A stretch of 12,972 bases of DNA from Thermoplasmatota archaeon (GCA_028716125.1 JAQUQK010000029.1:1-12972), one strand, 5' to 3'; counted from the first letter of the stretch, positions 6,519-12,972 are shown. Made by a program: numbers and translations. Notes: a model not told the origin generated them from the letters alone.

Positions 6519-6560
6519 TACATATATGAGGCAGACATACGAAGAAAAATTGGTGATTTA

Positions 6561-7874
6561 ATGGTAGTTTCTAATACTGACATTTCAAGGAATGTTGACG
6601 AGATTGTGCGCGCCCTCGGGAAGCCCGGGGAAGCAAAGCGCAAGGAAATCGAATCGGAGTTCGCGCGCTACATCGACCACGGCGTTCCGATGGAAGAGGC
6701 GCGAAGGACTATAATGCACAAGTTCGGAGGCGCAACGCTTTCGGCACAAAAAGGCATTGCATCCCTTCAGACCGGCGATATGGACGTTAATGTTTTAGGA
6801 AAAATCCTTTCCGTGAACACGCGGCAAGTAGTGGCGCGCGGCGAGAACAAAACGGTCTATTTCGGATTCCTCGGAGACGAGACTGGCACCATTTCATATT
6901 CATCTTTCAAAGACCTGGCTCCGCTGAATCTGCAAAAGGGCGACATCGTTCGCATCGAGCACGCTTATGTCAACGAATACAATGGCAAGATGCGCCTCAA
7001 CCTCGGGGACAGGAGCAACATAAAGAAAGAGGAAGGCAAAATGGAAATGAACATACCTGCACCTCCAGCCGCGGAAGCAAAAGAGTACCCGCTTGCCGAA
7101 CTCAAGGGCGGACTGCGCAACGTCACAGTAACTGCAAAAATCGAGAGCGTTGGCCAGCGCACGGTCGAGACAAAGACGGGTGCAAAGGTAGTATATTTTG
7201 GAAAAATGGCCGATGAAACCGGAACAATCCGCTACTCGTCCTGGCATGACTTCGGGTTGAAGCAGGACGAAGTCGTGAAAATCGAAGGCGCATACACCCG
7301 CGAATGGCAGGGAATGGTTGACGTAAACTTCGACGAGCGCTGCAAAGTCTCAAAGTCGGATAAGAAAATAGAAGCATCGACAAAAACAATTCCAATTCGC
7401 GACATAGAGGCAAAAGGCGGCGCATACGACGCATCCATTGAAGGTGTGGTCGTAGACATACGCCCAGGAAGTGGGCTTATTTCCAGATGCCCGCAGTGCA
7501 ACAAAACTCTTCTCAAAGGCCAATGCAAGGAGCACGGCGCAGTTGACGGCAAGCCCGATTTGCGCATCCGCACAGTAATAGACGACGGAACCGGAACGCT
7601 CAACGTCACGATCGGGCGCGAACTTTCAGAACCGCTCATAGGCAAGAATCTGGAGCAATGCAAGACAGAAGCGCAAAAGGCATTCGACCCGGAAGTTGTC
7701 GTGGATCATATGCGCAAATCCCTCATGCTAAAGCCGATGTCAATAAAGGGAAACGCCAAGAAGGACGATTTCGGTCTTTCGATGATTGCAAACGACGCAA
7801 AGCCATTGGCGCTTGATAGGGCCAAACTGCGCGAGAAAGCCGAAAATATGCTGGAAAACATGGAGGCGATTTAA
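6561..7874 (+). CDS. rpa: Replication protein A (RPA), multi-OB-fold single-stranded DNA-binding protein
   Basis: The 437-residue protein has an N-terminal helical segment (8-65) and three OB-fold regions, at about 72-155, 185-265 and 288-415. The first two are clear internal repeats: TVYFGFLGDETGTISYSSF at 98-116 and VVYFGKMADETGTIRYSSW at 210-228. The third OB region carries a zinc finger with Cys310, Cys313, Cys322 and His325 (CPQC...CKEH), as in archaeal and eukaryotic large RPA subunits, followed by RIRTVIDDGTGTLNVTIG. RPA coats single-stranded DNA during replication and repair. The ribosome binding site GGTGAT precedes the ATG. The stop TAA shares its last base with the ATG of the next gene. 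An RPA gene followed by an RPA-associated gene is a known archaeal arrangement, for example in haloarchaea. Confidence 0.9.
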   Translation: MVVSNTDISRNVDEIVRALGKPGEAKRKEIESEFARYIDHGVPMEEARRTIMHKFGGATLSAQKGIASLQTGDMDVNVLGKILSVNTRQVVARGENKTVYFGFLGDETGTISYSSFKDLAPLNLQKGDIVRIEHAYVNEYNGKMRLNLGDRSNIKKEEGKMEMNIPAPPAAEAKEYPLAELKGGLRNVTVTAKIESVGQRTVETKTGAKVVYFGKMADETGTIRYSSWHDFGLKQDEVVKIEGAYTREWQGMVDVNFDERCKVSKSDKKIEASTKTIPIRDIEAKGGAYDASIEGVVVDIRPGSGLISRCPQCNKTLLKGQCKEHGAVDGKPDLRIRTVIDDGTGTLNVTIGRELSEPLIGKNLEQCKTEAQKAFDPEVVVDHMRKSLMLKPMSIKGNAKKDDFGLSMIANDAKPLALDRAKLREKAENMLENMEAI

Positions 7875-8797
7875 TGGTTTCACGCGAAACTGCATGGCGC
7901 GCATTCGCAGGGGAATACAAGGATTCCGATTTTGAGGAAAAGGGCGAGGGCGAGATGGCCCCATCGTACGTCATTACTCCGCTTGGCGCAAAGCTCAACC
8001 GCATTTTCATCGTAGGAACGCTGATGGAAGTCGAGAAGCGCGAGAACGACGTCAAGGCAACATTCTGGGATGGCACAGACACAGTTTCGCTCTACGCCAA
8101 CAAGTACAACCAGGAAGCGATGGATTCACTGCTCAAATTAAAAACGCCGTGCTATGCCTCGGTGCTGGCGCGCGTCCGCACTTTCTCGCCAGAGGAAGGA
8201 AAGATTTTCATTACGGTCAAGCCGGACCAGATACGCGAGGCAACCTTGGAAGAGCGCGATTATTGGATGCTTTCCGCGGCAGAGCAGACGCTCTACAGGA
8301 TAGAAGCATTCAGCGAAGCAAGCAAGATGGAACCGCCAAACAACGAGAAGATGGATGCACTTGGCTATGCATCAGAAATTTCAGATGGAATAATCAAGGC
8401 GCTTGAGCATTACAATAGCCAAGACATTCCAAGATACCGCGAAATGGTCGCTGGCGCAATCGCTTCAATCGCAGGCGGCGAGAAAGAACCGATAATGGCA
8501 GTCCAGCCGTCACAAGAACAGGAAGTGCCAAAACCCACAGCGCAAAAGGCGCCTGCGCCGATAGCAAAATCGCCACCAGCAATACAGGCAAAATCAAAGG
8601 CAAATCCGGACGAAGAAGCGATAATCGAAATCGTAAAATCCCTTGACGTGGGCAAGGGCGCATCCTGGGAAGACGTGGTCGCAAAGGCCGAAGCGCGCGG
8701 AATGGACAAGAATAAAATAGAAGAATCGATAATCCGTCTTGAAGACGCAGGCACGATTGAGGAGCCATTCCTCGGCCAGCTGCGCCTGAAAAAATGA
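7874..8797 (+). CDS. RPA-associated protein (COG3390-like) with C-terminal winged helix
   Basis: The 307-residue protein begins with a helical stretch and ITPLGAKLNRIFIVGTLMEV (35-53), the start of an OB fold that runs to about residue 118 (FWDGTDTVSLYANKYN, RVRTFSPEEGKIFITVKPD). A helical segment (about 120-200) follows, then a Pro/Ala/Lys-rich linker (204-244). The compact C-terminal domain (245-307, EEAIIEIVKSLDVGKGASWE through LEDAGTIEEPFLGQLRLKK) looks like an RPA32C/MCM-type winged helix, used for protein-protein contacts. It matches the RPA-associated proteins encoded beside RPA in archaea. The start is supported by GGAGGCGAT upstream and a one-base overlap with the RPA stop, so RPA and this protein are likely made as a complex. 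The winged-helix call is from pattern only. Confidence 0.85.
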   Translation: MVSRETAWRAFAGEYKDSDFEEKGEGEMAPSYVITPLGAKLNRIFIVGTLMEVEKRENDVKATFWDGTDTVSLYANKYNQEAMDSLLKLKTPCYASVLARVRTFSPEEGKIFITVKPDQIREATLEERDYWMLSAAEQTLYRIEAFSEASKMEPPNNEKMDALGYASEISDGIIKALEHYNSQDIPRYREMVAGAIASIAGGEKEPIMAVQPSQEQEVPKPTAQKAPAPIAKSPPAIQAKSKANPDEEAIIEIVKSLDVGKGASWEDVVAKAEARGMDKNKIEESIIRLEDAGTIEEPFLGQLRLKK

Positions 8798-8827
8798 GGA
8801 TAAAAGGAGAAATTGAAAGGTGTTTCT

Positions 8828-9133
8828 ATGGATTTGGGCAAAATCTTTTTTGAAAGGGAAATCAGGTCTTACGAAAAGAAAATCGAGACAAGGGAAAAGA
8901 ATATTGCAAGATTGGAGGAAAAGATAGCAGTCCTCAAGGCGCAATGCGATGCAGGCAAAATCAGCAAGGGAAAATACGAGAAACGTAAGCGCGAATGCAC
9001 CGATTCAATCCACGGCATGAAGGACAAGATAAAGATTCTCCGCGGCGCAATCGCAAAGGAGCATCGCGCAATAAAGGAAAGCGAGCATAGCCACGAGAAA
9101 AAAGAAAAGAAAGAAGCCAAGGCAAAGAAATAG
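8828..9133 (+). CDS. Small charged coiled-coil protein in RPA operon
   Basis: The protein has about 101 residues and almost no predicted globular core. After MDLGKIFFEREIRSYEKK it is a continuous Lys/Glu-rich helix with heptad-like hydrophobic spacing (ARLEEKIAVLKAQ, MKDKIKILRGAIAKEH), broken once around DAGKISKGKYEKRKRE, so a two-helix hairpin is likely. The tail is EKKEKKEAKAKK. I do not recognise a family. The ATG at 8828 has GGTG five nt upstream; a TTG at 8813 with GGAG is an alternative that adds five residues. It begins 30 nt after the RPA-associated gene, without an obvious promoter, and a T-rich terminator follows, so it is the last gene of the RPA operon. A role with RPA is inferred from position only. 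Confidence 0.72.
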   Translation: MDLGKIFFEREIRSYEKKIETREKNIARLEEKIAVLKAQCDAGKISKGKYEKRKRECTDSIHGMKDKIKILRGAIAKEHRAIKESEHSHEKKEKKEAKAKK

Positions 9134-9140
9134 TCGCCAA

Positions 9141-9166
9141 ATTTTCTTTTGTTTTTCGCTCTTTTA
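9141..9166 (+). terminator. T-rich archaeal terminator after RPA operon
   Basis: Several T runs (TTTTCTTTTG, TTTTTCGCTCTTTT) follow the coiled-coil stop at 9133. Intrinsic archaeal termination uses such T tracts without a required hairpin. The converging gene ends immediately beyond. Confidence 0.5.
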
Positions 9167-10267
9167 TTACCGCAGCTCTATGAACAGAAGCACGACGATG
9201 TCCACAACAAACATCAGCGTCACTATCAATTCCAGTATGAACATTCGCCTGCTGTCGTTCTCGTCGTTTGCCATTGCGTAAAGCTTGCTCAACGTCTCAA
9301 GCTTATCTTGGACGGTTTTATACCAATCGTCTATGTGAAGTTTCTTGCTGCAGCTCATGTATATCTTCGCGAGGTACCAGTCGCCGAAGAACTTGGTGAT
9401 GTTGGCAAGCTCCTCAGTGATTTCGGTAAGGTCGATCCGGATTTCGGAAAGCTCCCGCATCGTGGCGCGTGCGCTGTAAAGTATGCCGCGGCGCGAGAAC
9501 ACCTTGCCCATGTCGTCATATGCCTTGTCCAGTACTTTGTCCAGATAATCGTCGTACGCTATAAGCTCCACAAGCTGCATGTTCGACGTCTCTATTATGA
9601 AAAGAACGTCCTCGTACTTGCCGGAAGGCTCCACGACGAAGGCGCGCTCCCATTCCACGACAATGAGGTCGTCGCCGTAGTACGAATACCAGTATCGCAG
9701 GATATCCGACACTTCATTATCGCTCAGCTTTTCGGGGTTGTCCGTCTTCTCGAGGAAAGCCGCCAGCTCCTTTTTGCGCCGCCCCATCAAATCGCTGACC
9801 GGCACCTCGGTCTCGGTAATGCAGAAAACTGTGTGCATCGTAGGCTCGGACGAAGGGCCGTAGCTCTGCTCGCGCGCCTCCCTTATGCTTTCGCTGATTT
9901 TCTTATATAGGTCGTTTGCATAATCGGAAAGCGGCACATCGTCCCCGTTCAGGCGTATGTACAGGCCGTCGTAGCTTGCCAGGTCCTCGAACCTGCACGA
10001 AACCTCCGTCCTTATTGATATGGATATTGCGCCTACGGAAAATATCTTTGCAGACACATCAAAGCGCGTCGGCCCCTTTATGGTCTCGAACATCACAGGC
10101 GAAAACTTTACCGTCAATGGCTTTGGAAGGTCGATGTATCTCGGCACGGCCCTCGCATATGCAAGCTTCATCACCTGCGCCCGCTTGTCGAGCACCCGCT
10201 CTATCTTGTCAAGGTTCAATTCAGCGCCAGTGTCATAAACGTAAAGATACGCGACTTCTCCCTTCAT
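9167..10267 (-). CDS. Unknown tail-anchored protein with C-terminal helix and TM segment (Rmd1/DUF155-like layout)
   Basis: The protein is 366 residues long. Residues 1-110 look like alpha/beta, with VAYLYVYDTGAELNLDKIER at the start and KIFSVGAISISIRTEVSCRF at 74-93. A hydrophilic helical middle follows, then SYYGDDLIVVEWERAFVVEP (195-214) and LFIIETSNMQLVELIAYDDY (222-241). The C-terminal part (265-340) is helical (ARATMRELSEIRIDLTEITE) and ends in one membrane helix (342-363, MFILELIVTLMFVVDIVVLLFI) with only three residues after it. An N-terminal soluble domain, coiled helices and a terminal membrane anchor is also the plan of Rmd1/DUF155 proteins, and I recall bacterial uncharacterised proteins with similar C-termini, but no family is certain. 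A TTTAAAAA box at 10281-10290 sits about 20 bp upstream, suggesting a near-leaderless transcript. The gene stands alone. Confidence 0.8.
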   Translation of the reverse strand: MKGEVAYLYVYDTGAELNLDKIERVLDKRAQVMKLAYARAVPRYIDLPKPLTVKFSPVMFETIKGPTRFDVSAKIFSVGAISISIRTEVSCRFEDLASYDGLYIRLNGDDVPLSDYANDLYKKISESIREAREQSYGPSSEPTMHTVFCITETEVPVSDLMGRRKKELAAFLEKTDNPEKLSDNEVSDILRYWYSYYGDDLIVVEWERAFVVEPSGKYEDVLFIIETSNMQLVELIAYDDYLDKVLDKAYDDMGKVFSRRGILYSARATMRELSEIRIDLTEITEELANITKFFGDWYLAKIYMSCSKKLHIDDWYKTVQDKLETLSKLYAMANDENDSRRMFILELIVTLMFVVDIVVLLFIELR

Positions 10268-10280
10268 ATTTTCACAATCC

Positions 10281-10290
10281 GATTTTTAAA
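10281..10290 (-). promoter_or_regulatory. Putative TATA box for the tail-anchored protein gene
   Basis: On the minus strand TTTAAAAATC lies about 20 bp before the ATG at 10267, which implies almost no leader. Confidence 0.35.
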
Positions 10291-10350
10291 CAATCTTGGT
10301 TATGTCTCAGCACCCTATTATATTTTGTCGTCCTGGAAATGGTAAGCAAC

Positions 10351-10360
10351 CTTTAAAACA
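10351..10360 (+). promoter_or_regulatory. Putative TATA box for zinc-ribbon/aEF-1beta operon
   Basis: CTTTAAAACA lies about 30 bp before the ATG at 10386. No ribosome binding site precedes that ATG, so the transcript is probably leaderless. Confidence 0.45.
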
Positions 10361-10385
10361 ATTTAACTTATTCCCTCCCGATTTC

Positions 10386-10553
10386 ATGGTAAAGGCTGAA
10401 AAATGCACGTCATGCGGCGTTCCGCTTCTCGGCAAAGGCACATCCGCCTTCAAGTGTCCCCAGTGCGGCGAAAACATCGTTGGAAGATGCTCCCAATGCA
10501 GGGAACAGTCGGTCAAGTACACCTGCGGCAAATGCGGATTCACTGGCCCATAG
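10386..10553 (+). CDS. HVO_2753-type double zinc-ribbon protein
   Basis: The 55-residue protein consists of four CxxC knuckles: Cys7/10, Cys24/27, Cys35/38 and Cys47/50, ending in CGFTGP. This CxxCG..FkCPxCG..RCxxCR..YxCxxCGFxGP pattern is that of the archaeal HVO_2753 family of small zinc-finger proteins, whose gene commonly precedes the aEF-1beta gene. The frame is open upstream to 10296, but the added residues have no similarity, and the TATA spacing fits the ATG at 10386 as a leaderless start. It lies 26 nt before the elongation factor gene and is probably in the same transcript, which hints at a translation-related role; the molecular function is not established from this sequence. Confidence 0.85.
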   Translation: MVKAEKCTSCGVPLLGKGTSAFKCPQCGENIVGRCSQCREQSVKYTCGKCGFTGP

Positions 10554-10579
10554 AGAATTAGCGAGCCTGATGTGGTAAA

Positions 10580-10852
10580 ATGGGAAAGGTAATTGCGCTC
10601 ATAAAGATCATGCCCGACGGAGTAAAGAGCGACGACGAGCTTCGCGCCCTTATGCAGAGCGTAAAGAACACTGTCAAGCCGCCGGTCGAGCTTACGCGCA
10701 TGGACGCAAAAGACATTGCGTTCGGTCTTCGTGCAGTCACAGCCACAATCATCCTCGAGGACGGCGTCGGCGGCCCCGAGCCGATTTGCGACGCGCTCGC
10801 AAAGATACCGGGCGTCGAGTCCGTAGAAGTCACCGACATGGGTAGGATATAA
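10580..10852 (+). CDS. ef1b: Archaeal elongation factor 1-beta (aEF-1beta)
   Basis: The 90-residue protein is a full-length archaeal EF-1beta, the nucleotide exchange factor that reloads EF-1alpha with GTP. It has the ferredoxin-like pattern of the family: IALIKIMPDGVKSDDELRAL at the N-terminus, AKDIAFGLRAVTATIILED in the middle, and a C-terminal GVESVEVTDMGRI, matching the family ending VESVEV.D..R. The length is as expected. It sits directly behind the HVO_2753-type gene. The upstream sequence TGTGG is only a weak ribosome binding site. A T-rich stretch after the stop probably terminates the operon before the converging Mut7-C gene. Confidence 0.93.
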   Translation: MGKVIALIKIMPDGVKSDDELRALMQSVKNTVKPPVELTRMDAKDIAFGLRAVTATIILEDGVGGPEPICDALAKIPGVESVEVTDMGRI

Positions 10853-10863
10853 TCGGGCCCGAA

Positions 10864-10898
10864 TTCTTCTTCAATTATAATCTGTCTTTTCTTGATTT
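10864..10898 (+). terminator. T-rich terminator after aEF-1beta
   Basis: TTCTTCTTCAATTATAATCT followed by CTTTTCTTGATTTTC gives several T tracts after the stop at 10852. A 10-nt palindrome (TCGGGCCCGA, 10853-10862) stands between stop and T tracts and may add a short hairpin. Confidence 0.4.
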
Positions 10899-10907
10899 TC
10901 AAAAATT

Positions 10908-11369
10908 TCAAGGCTTCAAAAGCGATTCTATTTTTTCAACTATCTTGTTATAGTGGCTTCCTTTCCAGTATAATTTTCCGCAGTCGGGGCATTGCCAGAA
11001 CTCATCCTGGCGCGCAAACACTCCGTCGGGCACTTTTCCAAAAACTTCTCCCTTGTCCACCGGCTGCAGCTTTTCGCCGCATTCGCTGCAAAGCGAGAGA
11101 ATTGCATTCTTGCCAGGTGAAAGCTTAAACTCAAAAACGACCTGCTTTATCTGTTCGTCAACATCAGAGCTTTTTACGAGAAGCATTTGTGCGTCCGACC
11201 TGCGCCCAATAATTTCCTTGTCTCTCGTAAGAAGAATCCGCTTGGAACTTGCCGCGTGCTGGAGTATTTCCGCATCTTCCTCGTCGTCATCGGCATATTT
11301 CACGTCGTAGCCCATCATGCGAAGCCATTTTGCAAGATTGCCGAGCATACTGTCGCATAAAAATTTCAC
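10908..11369 (-). CDS. Mut7-C RNase-domain protein (PIN-like plus zinc ribbon)
   Basis: The 153-residue protein matches the Mut7-C (COG1656/DUF82) family: an N-terminal PIN-like nuclease core, KFLCDSMLGNLAKWLRMMGY with Asp6, ILLTRDKEI with Asp50, and a C-terminal zinc ribbon with Cys94/97 and Cys127/130. The conserved end YWKGSHYNKI is typical. Family members are predicted ribonucleases, named after the C-terminus of the worm exonuclease Mut-7; the substrate is unknown. I chose the GTG at 11369 because it gives the usual start M-K-F-L, with GGTGAT four nt upstream. GTG at 11378 and ATG at 11375 are alternatives lacking a well-placed ribosome site. It lies 65 nt after the MgtC-like gene and may be in the same transcript. 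Confidence 0.87.
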   Translation of the reverse strand: MKFLCDSMLGNLAKWLRMMGYDVKYADDDEEDAEILQHAASSKRILLTRDKEIIGRRSDAQMLLVKSSDVDEQIKQVVFEFKLSPGKNAILSLCSECGEKLQPVDKGEVFGKVPDGVFARQDEFWQCPDCGKLYWKGSHYNKIVEKIESLLKP

Positions 11370-11434
11370 AAACATCACCCATTTTTATGCGAGATGCGCT
11401 GCGCAGAAAGCAGCGCAAGAATCGCAGATGAATT

Positions 11435-11920
11435 TCATTTCTTTTCCTCTCTCTTTTTTCCGTTTGCCTTTGCTTCTATTTTGATGTCCCAGCTTATCCA
11501 CAGGAGCGTTGATACAGTCAGTAGCGAAGCAACCACCGCAAGAAAATATTTGCCCATGCCGACGCAAACGCCTATAGCGCCGACCATCCAGATGCTTGCG
11601 GCGGTAGTCAAGCCCTGCACGGGATGGTCGCCGGTTTTTTCCGCCTGGGTGCTTACGAATATGTTGCCTGCACCGATAAAGCCAAGCCCAGTTGCTATGG
11701 CTGCTGCCATCCTTGCAAATGAATCTGGCGTTGTATAAAAACCGCTGCCGATTGTGACAAACAAGCAGGAGGCTATGCATACCAAGATGTGCGTGCGCAA
11801 TCCTGCAGGCTTGTGCCTATACTCCCTTTCGAGGCCGACGATTGCTCCAAGCGCAGCTGCTATGAATAATTTGAGAATGGCAATTACGTCTTCCGAAGAC
11901 ATGCCGAGGATTTCTGCCAT
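11435..11920 (-). CDS. MgtC/SapB-family membrane protein
   Basis: The protein has about 161 residues and four to five hydrophobic segments. The N-terminal half carries the MgtC hallmark AAALGAIVGLEREYRHKPAGLRTH, followed by ILVCIASCLFVTIGS, an ARMAAAIATGLGFIGAGNIF segment and LTTAASIWMVGAIGVCVGMG. The end is a basic, polar tail (KIEAKANGKKREEKK). MgtC relatives are inner-membrane proteins linked to growth at low magnesium and to ATP synthase control in bacterial pathogens; in archaea their role is unknown. The start at 11920 is preferred because a TATA box (11941-11948) is about 25 bp upstream, giving a leaderless message; the ATG at 11935 would add five residues and be too close to that box. 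Confidence 0.88.
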   Translation of the reverse strand: MAEILGMSSEDVIAILKLFIAAALGAIVGLEREYRHKPAGLRTHILVCIASCLFVTIGSGFYTTPDSFARMAAAIATGLGFIGAGNIFVSTQAEKTGDHPVQGLTTAASIWMVGAIGVCVGMGKYFLAVVASLLTVSTLLWISWDIKIEAKANGKKREEKK

Positions 11921-11940
11921 AGTAGGATAATGCATCGTCT

Positions 11941-11948
11941 TTTTAAAT
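11941..11948 (-). promoter_or_regulatory. Putative TATA box for MgtC-like gene
   Basis: On the minus strand ATTTAAAA lies about 25 bp before the ATG at 11920. It overlaps the end of the upstream riboflavin-reductase gene. Confidence 0.35.
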
Positions 11949-12593
11949 TCGTTTGCCGGGCGAATATTTCAGCAAAATTCCGTCGCCGAGCCGTTCGCAG
12001 GATTCCAGTTTCAATTTTATGATGTCTTGCTCGGACTTTGCGCCTTCGCCTCCTGCGGGCGTTGGCCCTTCTCCTCCGATTATCATGCTACCGACGTAAA
12101 TTGAGAACTCATCGAACAATCCTGAGCGCAAGAACGACCCGATTACGTTTTCACCGCCTTCGACCATGAGGCGCTTCACGCCGCGCTTTGCAAGTCCGCC
12201 AAGCATTTTCGCCAAATCTACTTTTCCATCCCCGCATTCCACAACTTCGGGGCCGTCAATCGCGCGCTTCTTCCCATCCGCGCAGAAAACAATCGTCGGC
12301 GCATCACCGTTCAGGACAAGTGCGCCGTTTGGAATCCTGCAATTTGAATCCAGCACTATTCGTAATGGTTTTTTCGCGCTTGCGCCATCGAGGTATTTTT
12401 CCTTGACTGTAAGTTTAGGGTCGTCAGAAAGCACGGTTCCAATTCCGACAAGTATCGCGTCGCATGAATTGCGCAACTGGTGGACGCGCTTCATGTCCGC
12501 TTCGCAGGAGATGCGCACCTGCTTCCTGCTTGGCAGGGCGATTTTGCCGTCCGCGGACATCGCGCAGTTTATGACGACATAGGGGCGATTCAC
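11943..12593 (-). CDS. Archaeal RibD-C-type reductase, riboflavin pathway (2,5-diamino-6-ribosylaminopyrimidinone 5'-phosphate reductase)
   Basis: The 216-residue protein is the stand-alone RibD C-terminal/Rib7 reductase fold. It shows PYVVINCAMSADGKIA (4-19), AILVGIGTVLSDDPKLTV, the substrate-binding PLRIVLDSNCRIP and the NADPH/dimer region LMVEGGENVIGSFLRSGLFD followed by IIGGEGPTPAGGEG. In archaea and fungi this enzyme reduces the ribose of the diaminopyrimidine intermediate before deamination, in riboflavin and F420/FO synthesis. The GTG at 12593 is chosen: the fold begins there, and a TATA-like AATAAAACA (12613-12622) lies 25 bp upstream, so it is likely leaderless. The frame is open to 12656 but the added residues look non-coding. 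No other riboflavin genes are in the window. The related dihydrofolate reductase fold is the alternative, but the motifs favour RibD-C. Confidence 0.9.
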   Translation of the reverse strand: MNRPYVVINCAMSADGKIALPSRKQVRISCEADMKRVHQLRNSCDAILVGIGTVLSDDPKLTVKEKYLDGASAKKPLRIVLDSNCRIPNGALVLNGDAPTIVFCADGKKRAIDGPEVVECGDGKVDLAKMLGGLAKRGVKRLMVEGGENVIGSFLRSGLFDEFSIYVGSMIIGGEGPTPAGGEGAKSEQDIIKLKLESCERLGDGILLKYSPGKRI

Positions 12594-12612
12594 ACATAAG
12601 AATCGGAGGCGG

Positions 12613-12622
12613 TGTTTTATTG
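12613..12622 (-). promoter_or_regulatory. Putative TATA box for riboflavin reductase gene
   Basis: On the minus strand AATAAAACA lies about 25 bp before the GTG at 12593 and supports that start as leaderless. Confidence 0.4.
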
Positions 12623-12657
12623 TTTGCCGCGCCGCATTGCGCTCCAGCCGCCGCAAC

Positions 12658-12687
12658 CTTTTTTAAGGCAGAGTGGAATATATATTC
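12658..12687 (+). promoter_or_regulatory. TATA box and adjacent 12-nt AT palindrome before small zinc-ribbon gene
   Basis: CTTTTTTAAGG (about 12657-12667) is placed to start transcription near 12688. The palindrome GAATATATATTC (12676-12687) lies just before that point and might be an operator or a second TATA element. GGTGA at 12689-12693 is the ribosome binding site for the ATG at 12698. Confidence 0.35.
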
Positions 12688-12697
12688 TGGTGAAAAT

Positions 12698-12841
12698 ATG
12701 GCAGCATCAAAAAAATCGGAATATGCATCGGACGAAAAGAAAATGACCTGCTCGTCATGCGGCAAGGGCTTTGTCGCGCAAAAGAAAACGAAACTCCCCG
12801 TTGGAGCCGTATGCCCCGATTGCCAGAATAGGGTTCAGTAG
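12698..12841 (+). CDS. Small single zinc-ribbon protein
   Basis: This 47-residue protein has a charged lead (MAASKKSEYASDEKKM) followed by one zinc ribbon, Cys18-x2-Cys21 (TCSSCGKGFVAQKK) and Cys39-x2-Cys42 (VCPDCQNRVQ). It resembles generic CxxC...CPDC ribbons of small regulatory or RNA-associated proteins, but I cannot assign a family or function. GGTGA four nt before the ATG supports the start. It is divergent from the riboflavin-reductase gene and has its own promoter, so it is probably a single-gene transcript. Confidence 0.78.
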   Translation: MAASKKSEYASDEKKMTCSSCGKGFVAQKKTKLPVGAVCPDCQNRVQ

Positions 12842-12904
12842 ATCTGATATTATAATCGGGCAGTGCGTTAATTCCCTTGTCCTGCGGATTGGGCGTAACG
12901 GAAT

Positions 12905-12914
12905 CTTTAAATTT
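12905..12914 (+). promoter_or_regulatory. Putative TATA box for the gene leaving the right edge
   Basis: CTTTAAATTT lies about 29 bp before the ATG at 12937, a spacing that suggests a leaderless or nearly leaderless message. Confidence 0.4.
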
Positions 12915-12921
12915 GTATGGT

Positions 12922-12971
12922 GAATACGCTATATCGATGAGCGATATACCGACTAGCGACATAGTGTATTC
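12922..12971. repeat. Long inverted repeat over a predicted gene start
   Basis: Positions 12922-12932 pair with 12961-12971 over 11 positions, with one G-T pair. Within it, ATATCG (12931-12936) is inverted as CGATAT (12942-12947), so the two structures compete. AGCGAYAT also repeats directly at 12940-12947 and 12955-12962. It spans the ATG at 12937. It could be an operator, a structured 5' end or chance. Confidence 0.4.
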
Positions 12972-12972
12972 G
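12937..12972 (+). CDS. Start of an unidentified gene, partial (right edge)
   Basis: Twelve codons (MSDIPTSDIVYS) follow an ATG placed correctly behind a TATA box and remain open to the window end. An earlier ATG at 12918 meets a stop after seven codons. Too little is visible to name a product. The first codons lie inside a long inverted repeat (12922-12971). Confidence 0.45.
   Translation, partial: MSDIPTSDIVYS

Noticed and set aside
8545..8562. Small GGCGCC/GGCGC inverted repeat in the RPA-associated gene
   Set aside because: It falls in the low-complexity Pro/Ala linker, where such repeats arise from codon use.
9149..9910. Long rightward open frame of about 253 codons
   Set aside because: It is antisense to the tail-anchored protein gene, is rich in His and Val from mirrored codons, and lacks a family pattern. 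The opposite strand has a promoter, sensible composition and a membrane anchor.
10296..10385. Upstream extension of the HVO_2753-type protein
   Set aside because: It would place the coding region across the TATA box and adds residues unlike the family.
12922..12971. tRNA or box C/D RNA
   Set aside because: No cloverleaf or CCA-end pattern, and only an imperfect C-box-like CGATGA without matching D and D' boxes.

Overview
The window looks like a stretch of an archaeal chromosome of moderate GC content, probably a DPANN or euryarchaeal lineage (the exact phylum is inference). The archaeal assignment rests on a Kae1/Bud32 KEOPS pair, archaeal RPA with an RPA-associated protein, archaeal elongation factor 1-beta behind an HVO_2753-type zinc-ribbon gene, a Mut7-C RNase-like protein and an archaeal-type riboflavin reductase. 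Start signals are mixed. Some genes have GGAGG or GGTGAT ribosome binding sites; others sit about 25-30 bp behind a TATA box with almost no leader. No rRNA, tRNA, CRISPR array, transposase or phage gene was recognised. Genes are tightly packed and no gene-free stretch exceeds 300 bases.

Left part (1-3515): a truncated gene for a secreted protein runs leftward off the edge. A palindromic TATA box (801-812) separates it from a rightward three-gene operon: an isochorismatase-fold hydrolase, a thioredoxin-reductase-like flavoprotein without its CxxC, and an RlmN/Cfr-like radical SAM protein without one catalytic cysteine. The operon leader holds a chain of four perfect or near-contiguous hairpins (895-984). 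A second, similar chain of two hairpins (2319-2388) lies in frame inside the flavoprotein gene and encodes an apparent peptide insertion. This operon with its palindromic elements is the least explained part of the window.

Middle (3517-9133): a leftward cluster carries kae1, a gene fusing a HAD phosphatase to the Bud32 kinase, and a PF06695-type membrane protein. Divergently, a rightward operon carries RPA (three OB folds and a zinc finger), an RPA-associated OB/winged-helix protein and a small coiled-coil protein. tRNA t6A modification and single-stranded DNA handling thus share one intergenic promoter region.

Right part (9167-12972): a leftward unknown tail-anchored protein; a rightward zinc-ribbon plus aEF-1beta pair; leftward Mut7-C, MgtC-like and riboflavin-reductase genes; a small rightward zinc-ribbon protein; and the first codons of another rightward gene, whose start lies inside a long inverted repeat.
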